NCBI GenBank assembly: GCA_011192175.1
Contig: DUEJ01000122.1
Location: forward strand, 1-39,257
From: Thermoflexia bacterium
Lineage (GTDB): Bacteria > Chloroflexota > Anaerolineae > B4-G1 > SLSP01
Length of the DNA: 39,257 nt
Direction of reading: 5' to 3'
Shown piece by piece: positions 27,856 through 36,969 of this stretch. The first letter of the stretch is position 1; each line of letters opens with the position of its first letter. A model generated the notes under the pieces. It saw only the letters and a list, made by a program, of their open reading frames with translations, was not told where the DNA came from and did no database searches. A program made the position numbers and the translations under genes.

Positions 27856-27979
27856 AGCGGGTTAGCAACATAGCATGTCAGCGGGTTAGCGTTTTAATGA
27901 TATTGTGATGGGGTTCATCCACACTGGTCCCATTTTTGCTCAGCACGCGGACGAGCGCAGACCAGCACGGATTAAAACC

Positions 27980-28030
27980 TAGTCCATGCAGGTGGACTTC
28001 GCCAAGGTGGCCGCGACTTTAGTCGCCAGG
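27980..28030 (+). repeat. REP-like double-hairpin repeat, copy A
   Basis: tagtccatgcaggtggacttcgccaaggtggccgcgactttagtcgccagg; matches 33898-33951 (inverted) and 37027-37080. Confidence 0.8.
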
Positions 28031-28091
28031 GCGGGCAGGACGGACCTCTTTTTTTCCGCGTTCATCCGCTTGACTCAGGACGCGAACAAGT

Positions 28092-28148
28092 ACAGACCAG
28101 CACGGATGTTAGCAAATTTTTGCTCCGTGCTGGTCTGTGTCTTTTTCT
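28092..28148. repeat. Long perfect intergenic hairpin (possible terminator for tkt or repeat remnant)
   Basis: acagaccagcacgga ... tccgtgctggtctgt, 15-bp stem, T-rich tract follows on + strand. Confidence 0.7.
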
Positions 28149-28166
28149 TTCATTCAGCCGGCAAGC

Positions 28167-30173
28167 TCAGCTCTTCATCAGATCACGGGCGCGCGCGGCG
28201 ATGCGCTCCGCTGCGAAGCCGAACTCTTCTTTGAGCCGTTGGTAAGGGGCCGATGCGCCAAAGGTATCTAGGCCCACCACTGTGCCTTGCTCACCGGTGT
28301 AACGCTCCCAGCCTAGAGTAACGCCGGCTTCAATCGCCAGCCGGCGCTTCACGTCGGGCGGGAGCACGTTGAGGCGGTAGAAAATCGATTGGGCATCGAA
28401 GAGCTTCCACGAGGGCATGCTCACTACCCGCGCGCCGATCTTCTCCGCGGCCAGTATCCGCTGCACCTCCAGCGCCACGGAGACCTCGGAACCGGTGGCG
28501 ATCAAGATAATATCAATGCGGGGGAACGCCGACTCACTCAAGATATAGGCTCCACACGCGACGCCTTCGCTGACTTTCTTCTTCGTTGCCTCCAGAATCG
28601 GCAACTTCTGGCGGGAGAGAAGCAGCGCTACCGGGCCAGTGGTACGAGTTAGCGCGACCCGCCAAGCGGCGGCCGCCTCGTTAGCGTCGGCGGGACGGAT
28701 CACGGTCAAGTTGGGGATGGCGCGCAGCGACAGCAGTTGTTCCACCGGCTGGTGCGTGGGACCATCTTCGCCCAAGAAGATTGAGTCATGCGTCCAGACG
28801 TAGGTAACGGGCACGCCCATCAGCGCAGCGAGCCGCACTGCGGGCCGCATGTAGTCGGAGAAGACGAGGAAGGTTCCGCCGTAGACCTTCAAGCCGCCGT
28901 AGAGCGCCATCCCGTTGAGAATGCCGCCCATCGCGTGCTCGCGCACGCCAAAGTGGAAATTCCGCCCCTCACGGCTTTCCGGTTGGAAGAAGGGCAGATC
29001 ATGCAAGGTAGTATTGTTAGAGGGCGCCAGGTCCGCGGAACCACCCAGTAATTCTGGGATGATGGGCGATAGAGCGTTGAGCACCCGTCCCGATGCCGCG
29101 CGCGTCGAAAGTGGTCCCTCTCTTTTCTGGAAGACCGGTAACGCGGATTCCCAATCCGCGGGTAATTCTTGGGCCCAAAGCCGTTTGAGTTCCGCGCCCT
29201 CTATGGGGTATTCTCGCTCGTAGTGCGTCAGCAAATCGCGCCAGCTAGCCTCGGCCTGGGCGCCTCGCGTGATGGCGGTTCGATAATGAACCAGCACTTC
29301 CTCCGGCACAAAGAAAGGTTCCTGCGAGGGCCAACCCAACGCCTCTTTGGTCAACCGGATCTCTTCCTGGCCCAACGGCGAGCCGTGAGCACCAGGCGTA
29401 TCGTGTTTGTTGGGGCTACCGTAGGCTAGATGAGTGTGACAGATGATGAGATGCGGTTGCCCCTTGGCGGCCTGAGCGGCCTTGACAGCGGCGTCCAAAG
29501 CTTCGATGTCATGGCCGTCCACTTCTTGGACGTGCCAATGGTAAGCCCGAAAACGCGCCGGCACATCTTCGGTAAAGGTGATGTCGGTAGAGCCTTCAAT
29601 AGAAATGTCGTTATCGTCATAGAAATAGATCAAGCGCTCCAAAGCCTGGCAACCGGCAAAGGAGGCCGCCTCGTGTGAAACGCCTTCCATCAATTCCCCA
29701 TCAGAGACGATGGCGTAGACGTAGTTATCAAAGATCGCGTAGCCCGGACGGTTAAATCTGGCCGCCAGATGCGCTTGGGCCACGGCCATCCCCACACCGG
29801 TGACAAAGCCCTGGCCCAGCGGGCCGGTGGTGGTCTCGATGCCCAACTCCGGCGCGTATTCTGGATGGCCCGGCGTCTTGCTCCCCCACTGCCGGAACTG
29901 TTTGAGGTCATCCAGCGAGAGCGGATAGCCGGTCAAGTAGAGCAGGCTGTAAAGTAAGATCGAGCCATGCCCCGCCGAGAGGATAAATCGGTCACGGTTG
30001 ATCCAGCGCGGATTGTGCGGGTTATGTTTGAGGTGCCGGGACCAGAGGACGTAGGCGATTTCCGCCGTCCCCATTGGCATCCCCGGATGTCCAGAGTGGG
30101 CCTTTTGTACCCCGTCCATCGCCAGGACGCGCAGGGCATTGGTGCTCAGTTGGTCAAATGTAGTTACTGACAT
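28167..30173 (-). CDS. tkt: Transketolase
   Basis: TFDQLSTNALRVLAMDGVQKAHSGHPGMPMGTAEIAYVLW, FILSAGHGSILLYSLLYLTGY, GPLGQGF, HDSIFLGEDGPTHQPVEQL. Confidence 0.97.
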   Translation of the reverse strand: MSVTTFDQLSTNALRVLAMDGVQKAHSGHPGMPMGTAEIAYVLWSRHLKHNPHNPRWINRDRFILSAGHGSILLYSLLYLTGYPLSLDDLKQFRQWGSKTPGHPEYAPELGIETTTGPLGQGFVTGVGMAVAQAHLAARFNRPGYAIFDNYVYAIVSDGELMEGVSHEAASFAGCQALERLIYFYDDNDISIEGSTDITFTEDVPARFRAYHWHVQEVDGHDIEALDAAVKAAQAAKGQPHLIICHTHLAYGSPNKHDTPGAHGSPLGQEEIRLTKEALGWPSQEPFFVPEEVLVHYRTAITRGAQAEASWRDLLTHYEREYPIEGAELKRLWAQELPADWESALPVFQKREGPLSTRAASGRVLNALSPIIPELLGGSADLAPSNNTTLHDLPFFQPESREGRNFHFGVREHAMGGILNGMALYGGLKVYGGTFLVFSDYMRPAVRLAALMGVPVTYVWTHDSIFLGEDGPTHQPVEQLLSLRAIPNLTVIRPADANEAAAAWRVALTRTTGPVALLLSRQKLPILEATKKKVSEGVACGAYILSESAFPRIDIILIATGSEVSVALEVQRILAAEKIGARVVSMPSWKLFDAQSIFYRLNVLPPDVKRRLAIEAGVTLGWERYTGEQGTVVGLDTFGASAPYQRLKEEFGFAAERIAARARDLMKS

Positions 30174-30351
30174 ATTATCCTCCTAGGTTAGTTACAAGTC
30201 GAAAATTAAAGGTCGAAAGTCAAAAGTCGAAGGTTGACTCCATTAAAAACGATATCTCACCGCAAAGGCGCAAAGACGCTAAGCAAAAAAGAATCTGTGT
30301 AAAAAAGGGCTAACCGCTAACCGCCAACCGCTAACCGCTAATCTGCTAAAA

Positions 30352-30993
30352 TCAGTACTCCACGCCAGAGAGGACGCGCAGGGCGACGGTGATCCGGCGC
30401 GGACGCTCGTCCGTCAGCAGGCCCAACTCTTCCCATCGCTGGGCCAGCTCGGAGAGGCTCCGGCGCGAGATCCGCTTCGGAAAGGCGGCATGGAGCTCCT
30501 CCAGGTGAAAAGTCCCATCCAACTGGAAGGCCGCATGTTTTACCAGCGCGCGCTCCAAGATACCCAGATCGGGGAAAGCGGCCGGCGGGCGGACTTGCGG
30601 ATCAATGATAGATGCGCCCAACATCTCCAGCCAGAGCACCGCATCGTTGATCAGATCGCCCATCTGAAAGTAGAGCCGATTCGACCACTCCGCCCGGCCC
30701 TCCAGCTCGTGGATAAAGGGCGGCGAGGTGAGCACCGTCCCATAAGCGGTGAAGGGAAAATCCGCACTGCTGAAGACGCCCACATTGGGAGAGGCCGCCT
30801 CCGCCTGCAATAGATCCCAACGCTGCTCAGTAACCGTGTAGTGCAACGTAAAGGTGACGAGGATACCGCCACGCAATCGCCAATACCAGGCTACACCGAT
30901 GCGCCCCTGGTAGCCTACGGTGCGGGCCGCAATGGCCTCCAAAATCTGGTCAGCTAAGTCGAAAGTTTCAAAGGAAGGGTAAAAATGCGCCAT
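30352..30993 (-). CDS. Hypothetical protein, no family recognised
   Basis: 213-aa ORF with ATG, colinear between tkt and the DHH/CCA gene; C-terminal stretch may be winged-helix-like (HLEELHAAFPKRISRRSLSELAQRWEELGLL). Confidence 0.65.
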   Translation of the reverse strand: MAHFYPSFETFDLADQILEAIAARTVGYQGRIGVAWYWRLRGGILVTFTLHYTVTEQRWDLLQAEAASPNVGVFSSADFPFTAYGTVLTSPPFIHELEGRAEWSNRLYFQMGDLINDAVLWLEMLGASIIDPQVRPPAAFPDLGILERALVKHAAFQLDGTFHLEELHAAFPKRISRRSLSELAQRWEELGLLTDERPRRITVALRVLSGVEY

Positions 30994-31073
30994 GGGAAAT
31001 AGTCCTATTTAGTCGTTAGTCAGATTGTCGTTAGTCGGGTCTACCCAGCTAGCATCTTGGTTCTGCAAATCCT

Positions 31074-31217
31074 TGTCATTCCGAGCAAGCGCAAGGCGTT
31101 GTCTACCTGTAGCGCAGCGAGGAATCTACTACAGCTGACGATAATTTTGAAACGAAGTCGAGAGATTCCTCGCTGGCGTACTCCGCGCACAGCGTGTCGC
31201 TCTGGCTCGGAATGACA
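31074..31217. repeat. Palindromic-ended intergenic element (TGTCATTCCGAGC ... GCTCGGAATGACA)
   Basis: 13-bp perfect terminal inverted repeats; internal inverted segment gcgaggaatct / agattcctcgc. Confidence 0.75.
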
Positions 31218-31243
31218 GAACTGGTGACCACGACTCCGCCAGC

Positions 31244-33868
31244 TTATTGAGCGGAGTCGTCCAATCCCGCAATCTGCTGCACCAGCTCCTCTTCCTCGGC
31301 GCGGGTGGAGATTTCGCCGTTGAGACGCGCGGCCCGCAGGGCATCTAAGATACGCCGATAGCTGGGGCCGGGAGGCAACCCCCACGCTTGCAGATCGTTA
31401 CCGGTGACAAGCGAGCGGACGTGCCGCCATTCTTGCCAATAACGGACAATCTTTTCCCGCGCGACTGCCTCTGTAGATAATAACCAGGCCGCGGCCAGTA
31501 GCGGGGAGGTCAACGACTCCAATAAGACGACGATCTCCGCCGGTTGTTCTAGGTAGCTTAATTGCCTCAGCCGGCACTGCAAATCAGGTAATTGAAATAA
31601 CGGTTCTGAAAGCGCGCTGGGCATAATCAGACGCTTGGCTATCCGCTGCAGAACAGGAGCATCCAGGCTATAGAGGAAAAGGACCCAATACAAGGTTAGC
31701 AAATCCTCCGCGTCCAGCCGCCAGAGATCAACGTCCAACTCGGCGCGCAGCCGTTGGAAGCGCTGCGCTACTTCTTCATCAACAACCAAAGCTGGATCGA
31801 GCTGCTGCAAGGCTCCCAACATCTGCAATCGGGCCAATGCCGCTTCCGGTCGCGCTTCATGGAATATCTGAGCCAGCTCATGGCGGAGACGCCCCCCGGT
31901 CACGCGATCCAGCAGCGGCAGCGCGCCAGCAATCAACGCTTCACTGCGTGGATCGAGGTGGAAATCCAGTCGCGCCTCAAAGCGCGCCGCCCGCAAGATG
32001 CGCGTGGGATCGTCCACAAAGCTGAGACTGTGTAGCACCCGAATCACGCCACGTTTTAGGTCAGCGCGCCCATCATAGAAGTCCAATAGCTCGCCCCAAT
32101 GACCGGGACTGAGACGAATCGCCAGGGTATTGATGGTAAAATCGCGCCGGTGGAGATCTTGTTTGATAGAGCTCCATGCTACTTTAGGCAACACGGTCGG
32201 TTGCGTGTAAAATTCCGTCCGCGCGGTCACAAAATCAATAGCCGTGGGCAGCTCCATAATCTCCTCGCCGGTGATGGACGGCAGCACCTGCTGCCAGACT
32301 GGCGGCGTCAGCAGCCACTTGGCCGTCCCGAAGCGGCTATGCGTGCGCACCTCGCCGCCATACGTGCGGGTTAACCCTCGGCAGAGCTGGATAGCGTTGC
32401 CTTCTACCACCAGATCCACATCCACCACGGGCCGTCCCAAGAGCAGGTCGCGCACAATCCCCCCAACGAAGTAGAGCCGGTCAGAGCGTTCCGCAGCCTC
32501 CTCGCCGATCCGGCGGATCAACGTCAGGAGGTGCGCCGGGAAAGCCTGTCTCATCAGCAAGGCGTGTTGCTGCCGCTCGCTCTCCCGCTCCGAAGGCGGC
32601 AAGCGAATCAGATCGGTGCGCGTCACCACGCCGGAGACCACCCCCTCAATAACCACCGGGACCTGTCCCCACCCTTTCTGGATCATCAGGGAGCGCACAT
32701 GCTCCACAGAATCGGACGGGGAGACGCTCACCGTGCCAGCATCCATGACACGGCTCACCGGCTCGTGCTGCCAGCGATGTTGGAGCGCGCGATCCACCGC
32801 GTTGCGCGTCACCAAGCCCACCACGCCCCCCCCCGCGTTGACCACGGGGAAGCCTTCGTGCCCGGTACGCAACATTCGCTCCGCCACATCTTTGATCAAC
32901 GTCTCTGGCTTGACAGTGCGTACACTGTGAGACATCAAATCCCGCACCTGGAGCTTGGGGCGGACGAAACGCGGCAACTCCGCGCGCAGTTCAGCCAACA
33001 CCGAGTTGAGCGACCGGTCGCGCAAGAGTGCGGCAGCCGCCCGGTCATGCCCGCCGCCGCCAAAATGGCGCGCCACTTCCGCCACGCTGATATCGTCGGT
33101 CGTGCTGCGCGCGATAAGATGCGTACTACTGCCCATCTCCACCACCACCAAGAGCGCGGAGGGTTCCACCAAATCGCGTAACTTGTGCGCCAGCGGGGAG
33201 AGCTCCTCATCCGCCCCTGGCGGCGCCTGCGTCCCGGCCAGCACGACCGTGTGACCTTTCAGTTTCAGCGTCTCCAGGTTGTGCAAAAGAGTCTCGTAGA
33301 TCTCGCGCTGGGTCACGGTCAGGGGATACTGGAGGAAATCATTGGCGATCTCTAGGCTAGCGTCATGCTCCAATAGCCAGGCCGCCGCCCGCAGGTCGCG
33401 GGCTGTGGTGGAGGAGAAACTCAACCTGCCGGTATCCTCATAAATGCCGGCTAACATCAAGGTCGCCTCAATGCTGCTAAACGGCATCAGCCGCGCGGAC
33501 ATCGTCTCCACCAACAGCGTGGTTACTGCTCCCAGCTCCTCGCCCTGGAAAATCCAGTTGGCGGGCCAATCCGCGCCTTGCGCATGGTGATCAATCACCA
33601 GCACTTGATCCAGTTCCGGCCCCATGCCGCGCACCGAAACCAGGCTCTGGGTATCCACCAGGATAACGCGACGTACATGCTGTCCTCTGGGCAAAGTGGC
33701 CGGGGCGACAAAAGGTAACTCGGTACGATAGAGCGAGAGGAAAGCTTGCACGTTGCGGTTAATGCGGTGCGGCAGCACCGGAACGGCGTTGGGGTAGAGC
33801 TTATGCGCGCCCAGCAAGCTGGCGATGGCATCGAAATCTGCATGTTCGTGCGTGAGAATAATTTGCAT
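31244..33868 (-). CDS. DHH/DHHA1 phosphoesterase - CBS - CBS - CCA/poly(A) nucleotidyltransferase fusion
   Basis: HEHADFDAIAS, VIDHHAQ, GGGGHDRAAAALLRD; two CBS repeats; YFVGGIVRDLLLGRPVVDVDLVVEG, RRDFTINTLAIRL, DDPTRILRAARFEARLDF. Confidence 0.92.
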   Translation of the reverse strand: MQIILTHEHADFDAIASLLGAHKLYPNAVPVLPHRINRNVQAFLSLYRTELPFVAPATLPRGQHVRRVILVDTQSLVSVRGMGPELDQVLVIDHHAQGADWPANWIFQGEELGAVTTLLVETMSARLMPFSSIEATLMLAGIYEDTGRLSFSSTTARDLRAAAWLLEHDASLEIANDFLQYPLTVTQREIYETLLHNLETLKLKGHTVVLAGTQAPPGADEELSPLAHKLRDLVEPSALLVVVEMGSSTHLIARSTTDDISVAEVARHFGGGGHDRAAAALLRDRSLNSVLAELRAELPRFVRPKLQVRDLMSHSVRTVKPETLIKDVAERMLRTGHEGFPVVNAGGGVVGLVTRNAVDRALQHRWQHEPVSRVMDAGTVSVSPSDSVEHVRSLMIQKGWGQVPVVIEGVVSGVVTRTDLIRLPPSERESERQQHALLMRQAFPAHLLTLIRRIGEEAAERSDRLYFVGGIVRDLLLGRPVVDVDLVVEGNAIQLCRGLTRTYGGEVRTHSRFGTAKWLLTPPVWQQVLPSITGEEIMELPTAIDFVTARTEFYTQPTVLPKVAWSSIKQDLHRRDFTINTLAIRLSPGHWGELLDFYDGRADLKRGVIRVLHSLSFVDDPTRILRAARFEARLDFHLDPRSEALIAGALPLLDRVTGGRLRHELAQIFHEARPEAALARLQMLGALQQLDPALVVDEEVAQRFQRLRAELDVDLWRLDAEDLLTLYWVLFLYSLDAPVLQRIAKRLIMPSALSEPLFQLPDLQCRLRQLSYLEQPAEIVVLLESLTSPLLAAAWLLSTEAVAREKIVRYWQEWRHVRSLVTGNDLQAWGLPPGPSYRRILDALRAARLNGEISTRAEEEELVQQIAGLDDSAQ

Positions 33869-33897
33869 GGGATTAGTCTGTTAGTCAGGTAGTTTGA

Positions 33898-33951
33898 TAG
33901 CCTGGCGACTAAAGTCGCGGCTACGGTGGCGAAGTCCACCTACGGGGACTA
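33898..33951 (-). repeat. REP-like double-hairpin repeat, copy B
   Basis: Reverse complement of copies at 27980 and 37027. Confidence 0.8.
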
Positions 33952-34332
33952 GCGCTTTGTCAGATACATTGTGAGCAGTGGCCGAGGTTTGCGTATCACT
34001 TACTCGCCTTTTCGCTTACTCGCTCATTATATCACGATGCTCTTTAGAGAAAGCGAGCATCGGTGCCAGAGTATTTACCCTGTCTGAAGAGAAGTTGACA
34101 AATCTTGGAAGGAGAATTACACTGTTACACTGTGTTCAACCACTTCTCAATAAGAGGGTCTTACTACAAACACGCCTTGATAAGTTAAAATTATGATACG
34201 CTAACGCATCGCCCCAAAAACACCTAAATTATGAGTAACACACGTTTTTGCCTATTACTGGGCAAAACGGTGTCTCAATGTATGATGTATAATTCCGGTT
34301 CGCTATCAGTCTACTTTTAAGGAGACTTAAAT

Positions 34333-35109
34333 ATGCGGAAGAAACAGCAAGTTATCAGTAAATTATTCGAGATATGCAAAAAGAGAAATGATTTTGTCTT
34401 TGACAACAGACTCGTCAAAAAGACCTGTGCGGAAATAGGTTTTAAAAACCCTTACGACGTAACAAAAATTGATAATTCTTCTATTTTACCCGCTGACGTT
34501 CGAGAGCAAGATTATTTTGTAATTCATTTAGGTATGGGAAACCATCAGTTTGTCAAAGGTATTCATTTTGGGTATCATGAATTTGAACCAATAAACGATG
34601 CAGAGAGAATTAGATGGAAGTATCGCAAAAGTTTGCTCAATGAATTTGATACCAGCGAATCGAACATTCTCTCTGTAGCCAATAACCAAAGGATATTACA
34701 TGATTTTTTATATAAAGATATGGTCGCCTCCCCAAAAGCATACAATTCACGCCGCACGAAAAAATCAATAACCTATTTCGTCGGGGATGAGTTTATCGAG
34801 ACAACCAACTTGCAAATGGAAATAGATTTTACATTTGAGTACCATGGAAATGTGACGGTTATTGAAGCCAAAAACAAATATCCTGAAGATTTTGCTGTTT
34901 ACCAACTTTTTCATCCTTACAAGTATTATCGTCAGTTGAAAAAAGAAGAGAACATAGATATAAAACAGATAAATAGTTGCTACATTTTGCGCAGACAAGG
35001 GGAGGAAGGGTCTGTCTTGCGGTTATACAAATATACCTTTGATGATGAAAATCAAATTAGCTCAATACGACTGGTGGAAAAAGCAGAATACGCTCTTGTA
35101 AAACGATAA
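34333..35109 (+). CDS. Putative type II restriction endonuclease (PD-(D/E)XK-like)
   Basis: Adjacent to DNA methyltransferase; candidate catalytic segment EIDFTFEYHGNVTVIEAKNKYPEDF (D-X12-EAK); AT-rich; aaggag RBS. Confidence 0.72.
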   Translation: MRKKQQVISKLFEICKKRNDFVFDNRLVKKTCAEIGFKNPYDVTKIDNSSILPADVREQDYFVIHLGMGNHQFVKGIHFGYHEFEPINDAERIRWKYRKSLLNEFDTSESNILSVANNQRILHDFLYKDMVASPKAYNSRRTKKSITYFVGDEFIETTNLQMEIDFTFEYHGNVTVIEAKNKYPEDFAVYQLFHPYKYYRQLKKEENIDIKQINSCYILRRQGEEGSVLRLYKYTFDDENQISSIRLVEKAEYALVKR

Positions 35110-35145
35110 ACCTGACAAATTTCTTGCCTCAGAAAGAGTGAAAAT

Positions 35146-36012
35146 ATGTCCAATAAAATAACCAAATATCTTAATCAAGTTTATTTTGGCGATATTATGG
35201 AGCTACTTAAAAAATTACCCGACCAAAGTGTTGACCTAGTTTACAGTGATCCGGATTACAATGTGGGGATCAAATATGGTAGTCAATCTTACACGGTCAG
35301 TTTTAACGAGTATATCGACTGGTATATTGAACTCAGCAAAGAATCTCTGCGTGTACTCAAAGATAGCGGCAATATGTTTTTAATCAATTATCCAAAACAG
35401 AACTCACATTTACGAGTAAAATATCTTGATGACGCTTGTTACGATGTATTAGATTATGCCTGGGTATATAATTCAAATATAGGACATAGCCCTAGCAGAT
35501 TTACCACCGCGCATAGAAGTATTCTTCATTGTAGAAAAACTAAGAAGAATAATTTCTATAAAAACAATGTTGCCCTGCCCTACAAAAATCCAAATGATAA
35601 ACGCATCAAACAAAGGCTTGCAAATGGCTCCAGAGGAAGAATGCCTTACGATTGGTTTTATTTTGATTTAGTAAAAAATGTTAGTAAAGAGAAAACATTC
35701 CATGCTTGCCAAATTCCTCAAGCTCTATCAGAAATGCTTATAAAATCATCCACTATGCCTAATGACAATGTCTTAATTCACTTCGGGGGGAGCGGTTCCG
35801 AAATAGAAGTTTGTCAAAGAATAGACAGAAACTTTATCGCGGCTGAAATTGACAGAAAGTATTACAAAATGATTGTTGATAGACTCGATTCAGGAAAAAT
35901 CAAACCTGAATACCGACTTGAATTTCGACGAGCAACAAACTTTGCGCGACAACAAGCTCGCTTACTAGAAAAAGAGAACGAATACATAACAGATAACAAG
36001 ACTGACAGTTAA
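35146..36012 (+). CDS. DNA methyltransferase (N4/N6 amino-type, beta-like motif order)
   Basis: YFGDIMELLKKLPDQSVDLVYSDPDYNVGIKYG (motif IV variant DPDY), C-terminal VLIHFGGSGSEIEVCQRIDRNFIAAEID (motif I-like FxGSG). Confidence 0.88.
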   Translation: MSNKITKYLNQVYFGDIMELLKKLPDQSVDLVYSDPDYNVGIKYGSQSYTVSFNEYIDWYIELSKESLRVLKDSGNMFLINYPKQNSHLRVKYLDDACYDVLDYAWVYNSNIGHSPSRFTTAHRSILHCRKTKKNNFYKNNVALPYKNPNDKRIKQRLANGSRGRMPYDWFYFDLVKNVSKEKTFHACQIPQALSEMLIKSSTMPNDNVLIHFGGSGSEIEVCQRIDRNFIAAEIDRKYYKMIVDRLDSGKIKPEYRLEFRRATNFARQQARLLEKENEYITDNKTDS

Positions 36013-36386
36013 CAAACGATAGGAATATGGCGTAGCCGGTACAAAACGAAACGAACGGACAGGTCTCTAAAACAAAATCTCTCAGTTAAGCGGTTAATTG
36101 CCGTGAGACGAGAAGCGCAAAATGAATAACCGAAGTTGTTATCTCTGCTGGGTGGAATGATAGTGGCCATATTTATTGCTCTTGATGGGACGTAGGTCTT
36201 CTGAAACTCCCTCCACGACTGAGACCCCCGTCCCACCCACGGCGAGCACCCCTCCCCGCCTAACATGCTTGTCACGGAAAAGATACCTCTCTCCCCTTGT
36301 CCTGGAACCAACCGCCATTTGATACGCAAAGCTTCGTGCTGATCATGGACGCTCCCGATGCCGTAGCCGCAATCTGGAAACCGCAG

Positions 36387-36878
36387 CTACTCCGTTGTTA
36401 GAAAGCGATCATCGGCGTGGGTGGTCGTGGCGGCGCGTGATTTGCCGGTCAGCCAACCGAGGCGGATCTCATCCGTGCTGCGGAAGAAGGGTACGTAGGG
36501 TTTGATATCCAAGAGCGGCGTGCCGTCCACCATATCCACATCCAAGAAGTGCAATGTCGCGCCCTCAATCCGTTCCAGCCGCACCAACGAGAGACCGATG
36601 GGATTGGGTCGCCGGGGAGCGCGCATGGCGAAGACGCCCCGTGGCGTCTCATCCATGTAGGGCTGGGCTTGTAAGCTATAGCCCTCCGAGAGGTGAAAAT
36701 GGTAGAGGAGCAGGAGATGAGAGAATCCCGCCAGGTCTTTTAAGCCGGGGAGATATTCCGGTTCCAGAGTGAGATAGCCGTGCAGGCCGCGTCCCGCCGT
36801 GGGCTGGATGGGGACTCCTACCTGCTCCTGGAACGGGGTGTGGATGATACCAATGGGTCTGTAGATGATTGTTTGCAT
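36387..36878 (-). CDS. trmO: tRNA (N6-threonylcarbamoyladenosine(37)-N6)-methyltransferase TrmO
   Basis: YRPIGIIHTPF, GFSHLLLLYHFH, RGVFAMRAPRRPNPIGLSLVRL, DVDMVDGTPLLDIKPYVP. Confidence 0.93.
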   Translation of the reverse strand: MQTIIYRPIGIIHTPFQEQVGVPIQPTAGRGLHGYLTLEPEYLPGLKDLAGFSHLLLLYHFHLSEGYSLQAQPYMDETPRGVFAMRAPRRPNPIGLSLVRLERIEGATLHFLDVDMVDGTPLLDIKPYVPFFRSTDEIRLGWLTGKSRAATTTHADDRFLTTE

Positions 36879-36891
36879 GGCACCTCTAATT

Positions 36892-36956
36892 CAAGTCTAA
36901 AGTCGAAGGTTGAAAGTCAAAGGTCGAAGGTCGAAAGTCGAAAGTCGAAGGTTGAC
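36892..36956 (-). repeat. Short-unit (about 7 nt) repeat tract in trmO leader
   Basis: aagtctaaagtcgaaggttgaaagtcaaaggtcgaaggtcgaaagtcgaaagtcgaaggttgac. Confidence 0.8.
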
Positions 36957-36969
36957 TTTGCTGAAATAA

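Noticed and set aside
27986-28234. ORF MQVDFAKVAATLVARAG... (and the similar MDFATVAATLVARLS at 33595-33939)
   Set aside because: Both begin in the REP-like repeat, so the similar peptides reflect repeated DNA, not a protein family
31041-31385. 114-aa minus ORF near the end of the DHH/CCA gene
   Set aside because: Overlaps the palindromic repeat and the 3' end of a well-supported gene in another frame
34090-34125. TTGACA-N17-TACACT promoter candidate upstream of the R-M genes
   Set aside because: Plausible by pattern but over 200 nt from the start with other A/T-rich candidates; not strong enough without TSS data
36892-36956. Possible CRISPR-like array
   Set aside because: Units of about 7 nt without unique spacers; no cas genes in the window
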